Shown in pieces: positions 38,782 through 52,152 of a DNA stretch of 64,000 bases; position 1 is the stretch's first letter, and each line of letters begins with the position of its first letter. This DNA comes from Drosophila pseudoobscura (lineage: Eukaryota; Arthropoda; Insecta; Diptera; Drosophilidae). Position numbers and translations under genes: made by a program. The notes beneath the pieces are model-generated. The model had not been told where the DNA came from. It worked only from the letters and a program-made list of their open reading frames with translations, and made no database searches. The stretch covers positions 5,283,001 through 5,347,000 of the forward strand of contig NC_046681.1 in the NCBI RefSeq assembly GCF_009870125.1, written 5' to 3'.

Positions 38782-39540
38782 TTACTATCCAAGTTGGCTG
38801 CTGTTGTCAATGCCAATGCGGCGGCGGCGGCCTTGGCGGCCAATGGTCTGGTGCTCCACAACCATCGTCAGAACAATCAGAACAACATCAGTAGTAGCAT
38901 CAGTACTTCGAACAATCCACATGGCAAATATGCTAACCACAACAACAGCAGTAGCAACAACAGACAGCACAACACCAACAACAACAGCCACAGCAGTAGC
39001 AGCAGCAACACGAGCAAACAGCAGCAGCAACAGCAGAGGCTCCAATCAACAACACAAAGCAACAAGCAACAATCAATGCCGCCACCTAAGAGATCATCAA
39101 ACAACACCTCATCAGTCGCAGTGTCCAAAGGCGATGCTGGAAGCAGCACTGGCAATGGCGCTGCAGCCTCCTCCTCCTCGGCTTCGTCGTCGAGCAACAT
39201 TTTGAAAACATCCACAAAATTCATTTACAACAAGCCACAAAATCAATTTGAGTTGCTCCAGCAACAGCTGCAACTGCAGCAGGAATTCGCCCAGTTCCTG
39301 ACAAACGTGGCCAGCAGTGCAGTAGGATCAGGATCCAGCAGTGCAGCCAACACATCAGCAGGAACAGGAGGCTCTGTGGGTAGCCATGGAAGCCAGCGGA
39401 ACGGATTAGGAGGAGGAGGAGGAGCCCTGGGAATGGGCATGGGCATGGGACTGGGACTGGGAATGGCAGCCAATGGATCGTCGTCAGGAGCTGGCTCTGG
39501 GAACAAAAACATGCCCTCCTGGTCGAATTGGTTCTTTTAA
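38782..39540 (+). other. Rbp9: In-frame 252-codon extension after the Rbp9 stop codon
   Basis: The frame of the last Rbp9 exon continues after the UAA at 38779-38781 for 252 codons to a TAA at 39538-39540. It encodes an Ala-, Asn-, Ser- and Gln-rich tail, then a less repetitive block (KFIYNKPQNQFELLQQQ, QEFAQFLTN), Gly-rich DNA, and ends NMPSWSNWFF. There is no good ATG start nor a good splice path around the UAA. This is either stop-codon readthrough giving a protein of about 701 residues, or a stop-poor low-complexity 3' UTR. Confidence 0.5.
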
Positions 39541-41866
39541 AGATCCCCGTTACTACTCATTATTTTTTCTTTTATTTACTCGATTCAACCTCTTATGAAT
39601 TAATTGATTTCTCAATTTGTTAGGCCCATTTAGCTTCATTTACTTCAAATTACTTTGTAAGCTGGCCAAGAGGCAACATTTGGTGACTCAAGCCGAGGCG
39701 ATTATTTTTTCATTTTGATAGCTTAAATCCAAAGCATCAGGCTAAGCAAATCCTAGTTTAAGTTGATTACGTTTCGATGAATTATGAATTCGTTTTTCGT
39801 TTTGTATCACATCCTCCACACATCAATTGTTTAACTTAAATCGAGGCGCATATCAATCGGGCCCGTGATTGAATAAGTACTACAAAATAAGTGCAACTGT
39901 ACCCTTATATTTTATTCGTTAATGCACTTTTAAAGAAACATCTATCTAGTCGGCACTAGCGGACAGAATGGCTTCCAGAAGGGAATAAACTGAGAAACTG
40001 AGAAACGGAGATAAGTAAAGCTGTAGTTAAGTTTTTGTTTGGGATGTACTCCACTCTACTCTACTCTACTCTACACATATTTTTAAACAGAGCAGATAAT
40101 TATGAGAGGAGCATTTTGATGGCAATGAAGCCCACAATCCACCAAAGAATGAGAAACAAACATGACAAATATTTAAGCTATAAATAACTGTATAAATGAG
40201 ATACGAAAACAGAACTGAATGCGTAAACAGATACAAGTGTAGAGGCGTTTGGTTTGGCATATAGTCAGACCAGGCCGTTTTGCTAATAGACAAAGCAGAG
40301 CAGAGAATGAGAGGGAAAGCTAGATACAAGATACAAGAAGAATACGAGAAGCAACCAAACAAGACATGCATATGTTTATGTTTTATATTAAATGTATAAC
40401 TTTTTCTAAAATAAACGATGTATGCATAATATACCCACATATAGTCGAACCCTTTATTCTATCCCCATACCCCATTCCCCATTCGCCATCCACCATCCAC
40501 CATCCCCCATTCCATAACAACATATGTTCGAACCCCAAAAACTAATCTTCTCCTCGTCATAAAGTCATACTGCCCCATCCCTGCCCTGACTCTCTGGTGT
40601 CATGTCAGCACAGAATGCATCTAAACATACATAAAATGGCAGCAAGAGCTAATGAGAATTTTTCGAATACAACGAATAAATGTTTAAGAAAAATCGAAAA
40701 CAGCAAAACGGGCAAACGCAAAACGGATAACAGATAACAGATAACAAACAGATAGTATAACACGATACAAGCAAAGTGAGACCATAATAGTACTAACCTA
40801 ATCAACGATTGTAAAGCTAAAACAAAGCCAGCTACAAAATCGAAGCACGCCATTCCAAAACGAAGCTAAAAATGTAACTTTAGACAAAGATCAGAACAGT
40901 CCCTCCCTAGACAAGCAAGCATAGAAGAAGTGAAATGAAATTAAATGGAAATGAGTAAATGAGTAAATGAAAACCAGAGCGAGAGTACGTAACGTAACTT
41001 AGATTGAAAAAACGCGTTTCAGCATAACGAATTTGTTTTAACCCAACTCAACAGCAATATCAAAAGCGCATACAAAACAGACAAAGAGAAAGATACAAGA
41101 AATTAATGAACAAGTTAAACAAATTGCCAAACTAAATATAATACATTTTTAAATACGAAAATGAAAGGCTGGGATGGATACCAGATCGGGGCTCGATCTG
41201 ACAGAGAGATAATGTTTCCGAGAGTCGAGATAGCGATCGGGGAAGTGTATGGAAGGAAGATCGATAAAATTAAATCATGGTGCTTGACAGATTTCCTTGC
41301 AAAGCTACAAATGAAAATGTGTCCCTAACGAATTCAAAAAGCAGAAAACCTTTAAAAAAAATATGAATTTAGTTGTAGAAATAACAAAAAAAAAACAAAA
41401 AAGGACACTTCTATTGAGAAGAAAAGAACTAAATGGCTTGGGAAAGGTAGGAGATCATTTACTATTTATTGGTATTTATAATTTGAATCTTATGATTATG
41501 ATTATGATTTGTATCCCTCGGTTCCCTTGCCTCGTAAATAAGGTCCCCCGAAACGTAAAATTTGCAATGTTAAGAGACATTAAACTATGCTATAGCACTA
41601 TACGAAAAATCTATAACTATTTATGAAACAAACAATTATTATATATGATTAACAATATATTGATGTTGTGTATTGAAAATTTTAAATGTTTATACATCTA
41701 CATACATACCAAGGAAATTATTACGAATTACTAAGTCATGGCATGCATAGAGGCAAAGCAAAGCAAAGCAAAGCAAGGAGGAAAGAAACCATTTTCATGT
41801 ATACGTCAACGTCAGTAAATTAATTGCATACTATTTAAACTTATTACCAGAAATGATATACATATA

Positions 41867-41869
<3 letters not shown>

Positions 41870-41897
<28 letters not shown>
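41870..41897. repeat. (TA)n microsatellite
   Basis: Uninterrupted TA dinucleotide run of about 14 units. Confidence 0.85.
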
Positions 41898-41901
<4 letters not shown>

Positions 41902-42114
41902 ATGCATATACTTATAGTTACGATTATGGTTACGAAGATATTAGGTATGTGCGTGTGTAGTGCGTAGCAGCAAAGCAGCAAAATGCCAAGCCACCAGATT
42001 TGTATGTAGAGCTCTCAGTAGCTATAGTATCCACTATTCCTCCACTTTACTCTCCTTCCCGCATCAGAAAACAAGTAAAACTAAGCTATAAGAATATTCT
42101 CCTATACACAGATA

Positions 42115-42182
42115 CACACCCACATACTCACACTCACACACACACAAACACAAACACACACAAACACAAACACACACAGACA
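42115..42182. repeat. CA-rich tandem repeat
   Basis: Imperfect ACACACAA/ACACAC units over about 65 nt. Confidence 0.75.
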
Positions 42183-43302
42183 CATTCAAACACATACTCA
42201 TGCGCAAATGCTTGACTGAAAAATTAAATAGAATTCTTGCTTTTTAAGCGGTAATAAGAAAGAAAGAATGAATACCTTCCAGCAAAAATTTCTAGGCTAG
42301 TTCAAGGACTCAGCCCAAGAAATCAATCACTACAAGAGAAAACACCAAATGAAAAGTTTTTATACAAAATGTAGAAATCGAGGCACCGTTTTTTGTGCAT
42401 TTGTATGGGATTCCATGCGGCACTGCGGACTGCGGCGTGCAGGGATTCCATTCCATATTGGCGGACAGGATCTGTGTAACATGAGATCTCTGTGTGCATA
42501 ATGCAATTAAGAATAAAAGTATTGTAAAAGTAAAACCCGAACAACAACAAAAGCAATCGATTATATACATTTTTTAAGAGGAAATGTTTTATAGTAAGGG
42601 AGAAACAGAAGACAGAGAAGACCGAAGAGGAGGCGAGGAAGCCCGAAGAAAACCAAGAAAGTATTTTAAAAATTTAAATATATACATGAGTACTATATAT
42701 ACAATATATTATATTATATATACATATTATATACTTAATGGGTATGGTAACGAACAAAAACACCGCACAATAATATACAAAACAAAGCAAAACGTCGATG
42801 AAGGGAAGGAAAGGAAAGGGAAATACGTGGGAACGTAACGTCATGAGAAACATACGTAAAGAACAAAGTCCGCTGAGGATCACTGATAACAGAACGTTTA
42901 ACTAAATGCAGAAAAGACTAAGGAATCGAGAAAATACTACAAAAAAAAAGAAAGAATACAAAGAACAAAACCACAAATGGAACGAGCAAATTTATAATTT
43001 TTACATAAAAACGCAATAATGTTAACATTTAGAGAAGACGAAGAAAAATAGAAAACAAAGCGCATATCTTGAGAAACGAAGAACGAGAAGCAGTCTCGCC
43101 GAAGAGAACGAAATCGAAATCGAAAACAAAAACAAAAACAAAAAACAAAAATATGAAAAGTTACCACAAATTTTAACTAACAAACAAGTGAGAAAGGCTT
43201 ATAAACGGTACACTTTTATACTTTTACATCAAAACCAAAACCAAACCAAACCAAACCAAACAAAAAACCAAAGAAGTACGAGTATGTAAAGAAAATGCAT
43301 GA

Positions 43303-43322
43303 TTGATTGATTGATTGATTGA
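43303..43322. repeat. (GATT)n microsatellite
   Basis: Tetranucleotide run of about five units. Confidence 0.75.
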
Positions 43323-44867
43323 TCTGTTTGTCGTTTCTAGAGGCACATTCGCGTTTTGGAGCCAATAAGGTTGTGCAATTGCCTGCAGGTTTCTAATCGG
43401 AAGCGGAAGCGAACGTGGAAGCCTGCAGCGCCCTCTCTCTCTTTAAATGTCTGTTTCTCTCACACACAACACACGCAAACACACGGAAACACACACAGGC
43501 ACTCTTTTCTCTACTATTGTAATCTCACTTAAATAAATGTTGGATAGCAAAGCCCCCCTCCCAAAAGGAACTTACTTACAGATATGACCTATTCGAGAAA
43601 TGTGCTAAGAATCGATGGTAGTTGACGGCTTGTGGGCATCTCTAACCTTTTCCAGGGGCGCTTCCTGCAAGATCTGTTGAATGGATGCTAGATAAATTAT
43701 AAGACTATGGTTAAAACAAAATGGAATAGGAAGAGCAACAGAACTTGTAGTGAAAGCTCCTGCTAAAATAGCATGCAATTTGAGCAGTTTTTAATTTTTT
43801 TTGGCGCTTCACGATTCTCTTAAAAGTCCAGATCAGATCTTTGTTTCTGCTCCAACATCCTCCCTTAAGACCCGGCTATCGAACAGATTAGAAAAAAAAA
43901 ACACACACACACAAACCAAACCATTTTCTGGACGCGCGTCGTCATCGGCAAGGTAACGATGGAAAGAAGCTCTCTCTATATGTTTAAATGTTGAAGAAAT
44001 ACAAATAAAACTAAAAGTATATTATAAATTAATTAAAAACCAAATCTTAGTCGAAAAGAACTTAGTCAAAGGTACTAATTTTAAGCACTATTGTTAAACG
44101 CAAGTCGAAGGCAAAGGCAAGGCATTAAGCGGCACTAAGCTGCGATTAGCCAAAATTGAAGAATTGGAAAAGAAAGATATATGGAATACGGAATATGGAA
44201 TCTAAACTCAACTCAGAACCTTAGTGGCATTCGCTCTTTCAAGCTCAACATAAGTTTAAATAACATATTGAATTTCACATAAGAGATTATAATAATTCCA
44301 TCTAATTTCTATTTGTCTATGGGTTAGCTTATACAATATATGTATGTATGTACTCGTATGTATTATGCCACATATTATATACGAAAACTATGCAAGTCAA
44401 GTTTCTTTCTCGTCGTTATAAACATAGTCAAAATATTGGTGGACCGTATCGTATTGTAGTAGCAAATATGTATTTATCTTTAATCATCACAGACAAAACC
44501 GAAACGAAACGAAATGAAACGAAACCGAAACAATTACTCCAATTTAATTAACGTGCATAAATTATATATTGAATTATTGTCGAGTCGAGTTCTTTCATAT
44601 GGACAGAAGACCTTAAGCGATTTTCTTCGAATTTTCATTATAAATTAAACTTAAAGACGATACCAAGAAACCAAGAAACCAAAACCAAAACCAAAAATCA
44701 CAATATTGTGTGCGATGAAATCAAGCAAATTTATATAGCATATTTATGGTATACTCTGTGCAAGATTTATTAAGAATCAATTAACTTCATTATGGATTAC
44801 ACTGAGAATTTACAAAACAACAACAAACACACGCGACACACGATGAATGAAACCAACAATTTATTCC

Positions 44868-44873
44868 AATAAA
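44868..44873 (+). terminator. Rbp9: Distal polyadenylation signal candidate of Rbp9
   Basis: AATAAA with GTGTTT-type downstream sequence, the last plausible plus-strand signal before the convergent gene Ts. Confidence 0.4.
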
Positions 44874-45363
44874 GCTATGAAATGATGTGTTTAAAGACTA
44901 TGCCCTACAATTTCCCGCAATATTTTTACATTCTAGGCCTAGAGAAACTCTGAAGTCTATCCATTCTATCCAGTATGCTATGCATAGCGACGGCTGCCAC
45001 GTGTAAATCTATTGCAAATGTAAGTACTAAATGATTTCGAATGCTCCGCCGATAGAGTTCCCGTAAATGCGTGCGATGAGCTTCGAATACATTCTATTTT
45101 TTTGCCACTACATTTGGGCAGGAATCTGTGTTGTCAACTTTTGAGAAGAAAAAGCTATTTTTGTGGTTGAAGTTTTGCACAGAGTACGCATGCATGAATG
45201 GACCTCTAGTACGTACTAAAATTGACATTTGGAGGGGTATTCCTCCAGTCGACTAGTGACTGAAAAACAAAAGCTGCTAAGAAGTTTCAGTTACCTCAAA
45301 CTCAATCTCTATCGCCCACTACAACTGCGAAGTCATTAAGCTGTGACAGCGTGAATCACTGAA

Positions 45364-45373
45364 TTTATTTATT
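45364..45373 (-). terminator. Ts: Polyadenylation signals of Ts
   Basis: Two overlapping AATAAA motifs on the minus strand, about 60 nt after the Ts stop codon. Confidence 0.6.
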
Positions 45374-45430
45374 ATGGATTGCCAATATGAGCCAATATTT
45401 CAGGTAATACAGTTAGTAGCAGTAGCATTT

Positions 45431-46479
<1,049 letters not shown>

Positions 46480-46532
46480 TACTCTATTCCAATATTTAAC
46501 AAAAACTAAGAAAAGTTAAAAAAAACTCGATT

Positions 46533-46544
46533 TTTTTGGCGGGA
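46533..46544 (-). promoter_or_regulatory. Ts: E2F-type site upstream of Ts
   Basis: TTTTTTGGCGGGA-like sequence, a near-perfect match to the E2F consensus TTTSSCGS, lies about 55-65 nt upstream of the Ts ATG. Thymidylate synthase genes are S-phase genes often controlled by E2F; direct control here is inference. Confidence 0.5.
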
Positions 46545-47447
46545 TAGAGATGTTCACCATAAAAATATTTTCCGATAGTCCCAGTCATGCATTGAATCAC
46601 AGTTTACGGTTCCATGGATGGTTCAGCAAATTGTTTTATAATATATATCGAAGTAAAAAAGAAACTTTGTAGTTTTTGTAAACACTAAAACATGAAATTA
46701 ATGAATTATAAATAACCATCTTTTACACTGGGTTGAGTTATTGAGTTTTGGGCAAAAGTCTGTTTTTTTTTTTTACATAGGATAAGCATAGGAGTCTAGT
46801 GGTGCAAAAAGTTTAGTTATCATTGCCTTTCAGCATATGCTAGCGCTTTTAGTTACTTTCACAGTTTGTAAACCATATAGTAAATACCCAGGGGTTGCAT
46901 CTAAGATGTCTGAACCGTCTTACCTTGCGCACATTCTGCTGTCTTTTTGGTTCAAAAAATAAATGAAATTTTATAAATTTTTTTGTTTGCCAGAGGCGAT
47001 GAGAAAATGAAAAAACATATCGATACCAAAAATTTGTAAAAACAGGAGCATCTAAAAACAAAACGTTTGAGCTAAACAATTTAATGGTTCAAACAATGAA
47101 TAGCCCCACCGTTTTTTGTACAAATTCAGTCAACGCCAGCGTTCTCTGCTGTTTAGAAATTTTCGCATCGATAGGAGGATTATTGGGCTACTTTTTTTTT
47201 TAATTTACTTTTAAATGCACTTTTTTTGTAAAAGGAAGTTTTTGTGTAATTTTATTTAAATACCGAAACTGGTCGATCTACAACAGAATGTATACAAACG
47301 TGTATGCCGCATGTAACAAAATAGGACAGACGGTATAATTATATGAGGAAAAGAGGTCGTAATGCCTATTACTACAAATAAAAACAAACAAAAAATTAAG
47401 TGGAAAAAAGTTTGCCACTATACAAAAAAATTAGTTTAGCTTTAAGT
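46545..47447. other. Ts promoter region and Rrp1 3' flank
   Basis: No gene is visible. It contains T-rich tracts, the DRE at 47018-47025, a second ATCGATA near 47167, and a possible Rrp1 polyadenylation signal (AATAAA on the minus strand at 47251-47256). Confidence 0.6.
47018..47025. promoter_or_regulatory. DNA replication-related element (TATCGATA)
   Basis: Exact palindromic match to the DREF binding site, about 540 nt upstream of the Ts ATG; a partial second site (ATCGATA) lies near 47167. DREF controls many replication genes. The distance is larger than usual, so it may belong to a more distant start site. Confidence 0.4.
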
Positions 47448-49602
47448 CTAAATATTTAGGAATACAGTAATTGGGCAATGATCGCTTCCAAGGAGCTGCT
47501 TTCGGATCACATGGTCTACTACCCGCGGGACAAATCGTTCGGAGACAATGCAGTAGTCGAGACGCCACCCTACATTGCGAGCGCGTGCGTTGGACATGTA
47601 AGTCCAGTATGTGTAGGCTCCCTTTTTGTCGGGATACAAGTGCCTGAATGTATCCACGAATCCTAGCCCAAGCAGCTCAGTCATCTTATCGCGCTCCTCT
47701 TTGGTGAAGCCAGCATTTTTGGTGTTCGTCTTGGGATTTTCCAAATCGATTTCGTTATGGGACACATTCATGTCCCCACAGATGACGACCGCCTTCAAAG
47801 CGTCGAGCTTCTGCACATAGGAATGGAAAAGTTTCTCCCAGCGCATGCGAGCCTCCAAGTTAACCAGCTTGCGACCCGAATTGGGGACATAGACATTTAT
47901 CAAATAGAACTTTTCATACTCCGCTGTTATCATGCGTCCCACATCATCAAACTCCTCGTTTCCAATGCCGTACTCGACATTAATGGGCATAATTTTGCTG
48001 TATATGGCCACCCCAGCATAGCCACCTGGCATGCACAACCAGTACGGATGATAGCCCGGCACGTGTGTCAGTTCTTCGGGCAGTTGATCATTTGAGCACT
48101 TTGTTTCCTTCAACAAAAATGGTGATGTGATTAATAATGTCCTGCTAAAGGCGTTCAGTGCGGACTTACTTGCAGACAAAATATGTCTGGCTCCTCGAGA
48201 GCCAAACTCTGAAGACCGTCCTTCTTGAGCCATGCCCTTAGCCCAGCTACGTTCCAGCTAGAGATTTTAAAATTGAATACCTTTTCGGCTGGCAGGGCAA
48301 AGTCAGCTTTATCCAAGTTTACTTTGGCTTCTCCTGCCTTCTCCACTTTTTTGGTCTTGGATGCTGGAAAACAAAAGTTGAGCACGTTGTGCAAGCTTTT
48401 CAATACTGCACCGGCACCGCACCCGGTGGGCTCCACCAACATACTTTTCGACCCATCAACCGCATCATCTTCAGCAGCTTCAGATTTGGTGGCGGTGGCG
48501 GCTTTTTTTCGACCGCGAACTGGAAAATAGTTAAATCTGGTTAGAAATGTGTGCAATTATGTATTATATTTCATTCCCGCCAACCTGGCTTGCTTTCTGC
48601 AGGCTCTGCTAACTCCTCGTTCTCCTTTTTAGCGGTGGCCTTCTGAGCCCGTTTTTTGCTGGTTGCTGGTTCGGGTTCCTCCCTGACTTCCCTTTTGGCT
48701 CTCTGCTTAGTTGGCTTTGCTGCCTGCATAGGCTCAGATGGCAGCACAGGTTCGGTTTCTTTTGATTTTTTAGTTCTCTTGTTGGTGGCCTTCGTGGGGA
48801 CAGCATCTGCTGTTGCTTCCTCCGTGAGCTCAGAAGTCTTCGAGTCCCCTACTGGCACAGGCTCAGCTCGGACACCGTTTTCACCAGCTTTCGCTTTCTT
48901 AGTTCGCTTATTAGTAGCCTTTGGCGGCTCTTGAGCCAATTCTTCTTCCTCAAGAACCTCGGCTATTTCCGAATCTGCCAGACGCTTGTTAACTCGGGGC
49001 CGTTTGGCTTGTGTCTCAGCTTTATTTTCCTTTCCCTTCTGCGCTGGCTCTGGTGCGATCAAGGGTGGTTGTTCTTTTTTTGTTCGTTGTTTTGGCGGTT
49101 CTGCTTCTTCTACCACCGCATTAGCGTCTTCTGAAGGGTCCTTCCTCTTACGTCCCCGGGCTTTTGTTTCCTTCGGAGCCGATTCCTCGACAGCTGCCGC
49201 TTTTCCTCTCTTGGCACGTCCCTTGGACGTTGCTGGTTCTTCCAATTTTTCAGCAGCAGGCTGTTTTTCCTTTTTGGCCCGAGAACTGACTGCTCCGCTA
49301 GATTTTGGGGCCGGTTCTTCATTTGCATTCTTCGGAGGACGCCCTTTCGAAGCCTTTGGCACTTTTTCGGCGTTCTCCTCTTCCTCCTTGTACTGCTGCG
49401 AGTTTTCATCGTGGTCTGGCTCTGGGTTTTCGGCTGCAGTTTTCTTCGATGTTTTTTTTGCGCGTGGCTTCCCCTTCGTCAGAACTTTGGCATCAGCATC
49501 TGTAGTACCGGCTTTTTCTTTAACGACACTTCCATTTGTTGTAGCATCAGGGAGCTCTAGCGCCTCCTCTACTGGTTTTTTTGTGGCCTTGGAGCGGGGC
49601 AT
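47448..49602 (-). CDS. Rrp1: Recombination repair protein 1, exonuclease III-type AP endonuclease
   Basis: Minus strand, exons 49602-48585, 48519-48445, 48363-48170, 48107-47448, giving 648 residues. The segment 48444-48364 (81 nt) has strong intron borders (GTATGT, TTTTCCAG) but is a multiple of three and stop-free; if retained the protein has 675 residues. The N-terminal 400 or so residues are Lys/Glu/Ala/Pro-rich, low-complexity and basic, which in this family provides strand-transfer activity. The C-terminal domain is an exonuclease III/APE1 fold with WNVAGLRAW (about 401), the metal-binding Glu in ETKCSND (about 430), YVPNSG, GDMNVSH and the terminal GSDHCPI catalytic His. It cleaves abasic sites in base excision repair. 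ATG 49602 gives MPRSKATKKP, as expected for the family. Confidence 0.95.
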
Positions 49603-50275
49603 TTTATTATATTATGAATATTTATGGTCGATTTTTAAGGAAAAAAATTTATTTCTTGTTTGTGTGCGGACACAAAAAAACTCTGCGCGGGCAACGACGC
49701 CACTATTCTGCAAGAAGCCGGCAATAGAATATACGGTCAGACCCTCATAAATATACCGTCTCAGTTTCAAAATATACCGTAATATACTGACGAATATGAA
49801 TGTGAGGTGACACAGGGTGAACTGTGTGAGGTCACAAATATGAGATTCGCAGTTCTGCAGAATGGAGAAATATAGTTAATTCATTATATTGAACTCCACA
49901 AAATTTTCCCAAGAGCAATTATTTGACTTAAAATCAATATAAGCATTTCGGTGTAAAGGTTGCTTTAAGGCCATCAGTTATCTGAAACCCGTATTACATA
50001 TATTAACCGACCCGCGCGATTTCGTTACCTTAACCCTTACACTATCGTTACCCAACACTACTTACTAAAAAATATTTTCTCTGGCACCGCGGCTGTGCGA
50101 ATTGTTTAAATAATTGTCTCAATGTCCTTACTTGTGCGTTTGTGCATGCTGTAGTTAAATTGCCAGGGCAACAAATTTCCTATACGGCCACATAACTTAG
50201 GCTTGGCGTGGATACAGCCGGACATTTTATAGAAGGAAGGATACAGCGGCTTTGTCGTTGCTTTTGCATATAAAA
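49603..50275. promoter_or_regulatory. Shared divergent promoter region of Rrp1 and gammaTub23C
   Basis: The two start codons point away from each other and are 673 nt apart with no other gene between. No TATA box is convincing. Core elements could not be assigned by eye. Confidence 0.55.
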
Positions 50276-51807
50276 ATGCCAAGCGAAATAATTACTTTGC
50301 AGCTGGGCCAATGCGGCAATCAAAGTGAGTATCAATTACGCATATTTGTGTACATGCCAATTAAATAAACTCATCGGGCAGTTGGGTTCGAGTTTTGGAA
50401 ACGTTTGTGCATGGAACATGGGATTTCGCCAAGCGGCGTTCTAGAGGACTTCGCTACCGAAGGCATGGACCGCAAAGATGTATTCTTCTATCAGGCTGAT
50501 GACGACCACTACATACCGCGTGCGGTGCTTCTTGACCTGGAGCCCAGGGTGATCAATACAATAATGGGCTCTTCATATGCAAAGGTAAAATATGGATTAA
50601 ATAGATTACAAATTCAAAAGCTAAATGAGTTCATTTCCCGCAGCTCTACAATCCAGAGAACGTGTATTTATCGAAGCATGGTGGCGGGGCTGGCAATAAT
50701 TGGGCGTCTGGCTATAGTCAGGGTGAAAAGTTGCAAGAGGAAATATTTGACATAATCGACAGAGAAGCCGACGGTAGTGATTCCCTTGAAGGATTCATAC
50801 TCTGTCATTCCATTGCAGGTGGTACTGGCTCTGGCATGGGGTCCTTTATCATGGAACGGCTGGCAGATCGTTATCCCAAGAAGCTCATACAGACGTTCAG
50901 TGTGTTTCCCAATCAGGATGAGATAAGCGATGTTGTTGTTCAGCCGTACAATTCATTGCTGACACTGAGACGTCTAACCAGTGCTGCGGACAGTGTGGTC
51001 GTCCTGGACAATACAGCCCTCAATCGCATAGCTTGCGATCGTTTGCATATCCAGAATCCCAGTTTCTCGCAAATCAACAATCTAGTGTCAACCATTATGA
51101 GCGTAAGCACAACCACGTTGCGGTACCCGTCGTATATGAACAACAATCTCATCGGGCTTATGGCGTCCTTGATACCCACACCCCAGTTGCATTTTCTGAT
51201 GACGGGGTACACGCCTCTGACCAGCGCCTCGGATGTGAACAATCAGCAAACGGTCAACATTCGCAAAACGACCGTCTTAGATGTAATGCGTCGTCTGCTA
51301 CAGCCTAAGAACATGATGGTGTCCACTGGCCCTGACAAGACAAACCATCATTGCTACATATCTATACTTAACATCATCCAGGGCGAGGTGGATCCCAGCC
51401 AAGTGCACAAGTCGCTGCAGCGCATTCGTGATCGAAAGATGGCCCAGTTTATACCCTGGGGACCAACCTCAATCCAGGTGGCCCTGTCCCGCTCTTCGCC
51501 CTACGTTCAAAGCAACCATCGTGTGTCTGGCCTGATGTTGGCCAACCATACTAGCATCAATTCGCTATTTGAGCGGGCCCTGAACCAATATGACAAGCTA
51601 CGTAAACGAGGCGCTTTTCTAGATCAATTCCGACGCGAAGACATCTTCAAAGATGATCTCAACGAGCTGGATGAGTCCCGTGAGACAGTTGATAGCCTCG
51701 TGCAGGAGTACGAGGCAGCCACGCGCAGTGACTACATGCATTATTCGTTCAAACGTGCCCAGGAAAATTCCAAATCGGAAGATGCCAAGTCTGGGGGCGA
51801 TCATTAA
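50276..51807 (+). CDS. gammaTub23C: Gamma-tubulin (23C type)
   Basis: Three exons: 50276-50324, 50382-50584, 50644-51807, 1416 nt, 471 residues plus stop. The protein nucleates microtubules as part of the gamma-tubulin ring complex at centrosomes. It begins [18 protein letters not shown], carries the tubulin signature GGTGSGMG (about residue 143) and [10 protein letters not shown], and aligns along its whole length with D. melanogaster gammaTub23C as I recall it (about 475 residues). The C-terminal tail is variable. Both introns are under 60 nt. It was preferred over the maternal paralogue gammaTub37C because of the neighbouring genes. Confidence 0.97.
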
Positions 51808-52004
51808 ATCAACCTCTCTCGTGACATCCGTGTGCCATGAAACCACCAACATACTCTTTTATTTCTTGTAGCTCCTGACACGAAAGGATTTTAAATCCTT
51901 CAAGTATTAACCAGCACAAAAAACGTTTTACGAGTGGATTTCTTTGTTTTTACAGCTTATCTGTATCTAAATGTTACAAGTCTATTAACAATCGTTCTCG
52001 TGGT

Positions 52005-52010
52005 AATAAA
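52005..52010 (+). terminator. gammaTub23C: Polyadenylation signal of gammaTub23C
   Basis: AATAAA about 200 nt after the stop codon, followed by an A-rich stretch. Confidence 0.6.
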
Positions 52011-52152
52011 ATTAAAAAAAAGAAAGAAACAACTACTTTTTTGATGATTTCTTATTTGAGCTTCGTTAGGCGCTCTTAAGTGAAAAGTGAAAACATTTGG
52101 TACACTTAGAGCTAAGGTAAAGCAATTTTACCACCTCCCTCTCCCCATCCGA

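Larger units (their letters stand above)
39541..44890 (+). other. Rbp9: Very long A-rich 3' UTR of Rbp9 (putative, about 5.3 kb)
   Basis: There is no gene on either strand. The plus strand is rich in A and AAC/AAAC, with ATAC, CA (about 42115-42182), (TA)n (about 41870-41897) and GATT (43303-43322) repeats. Internal AATAAA signals could give shorter forms. ELAV-family genes are known for long, alternatively polyadenylated neuronal 3' UTRs. An unrelated intergenic stretch cannot be excluded. Confidence 0.5.
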
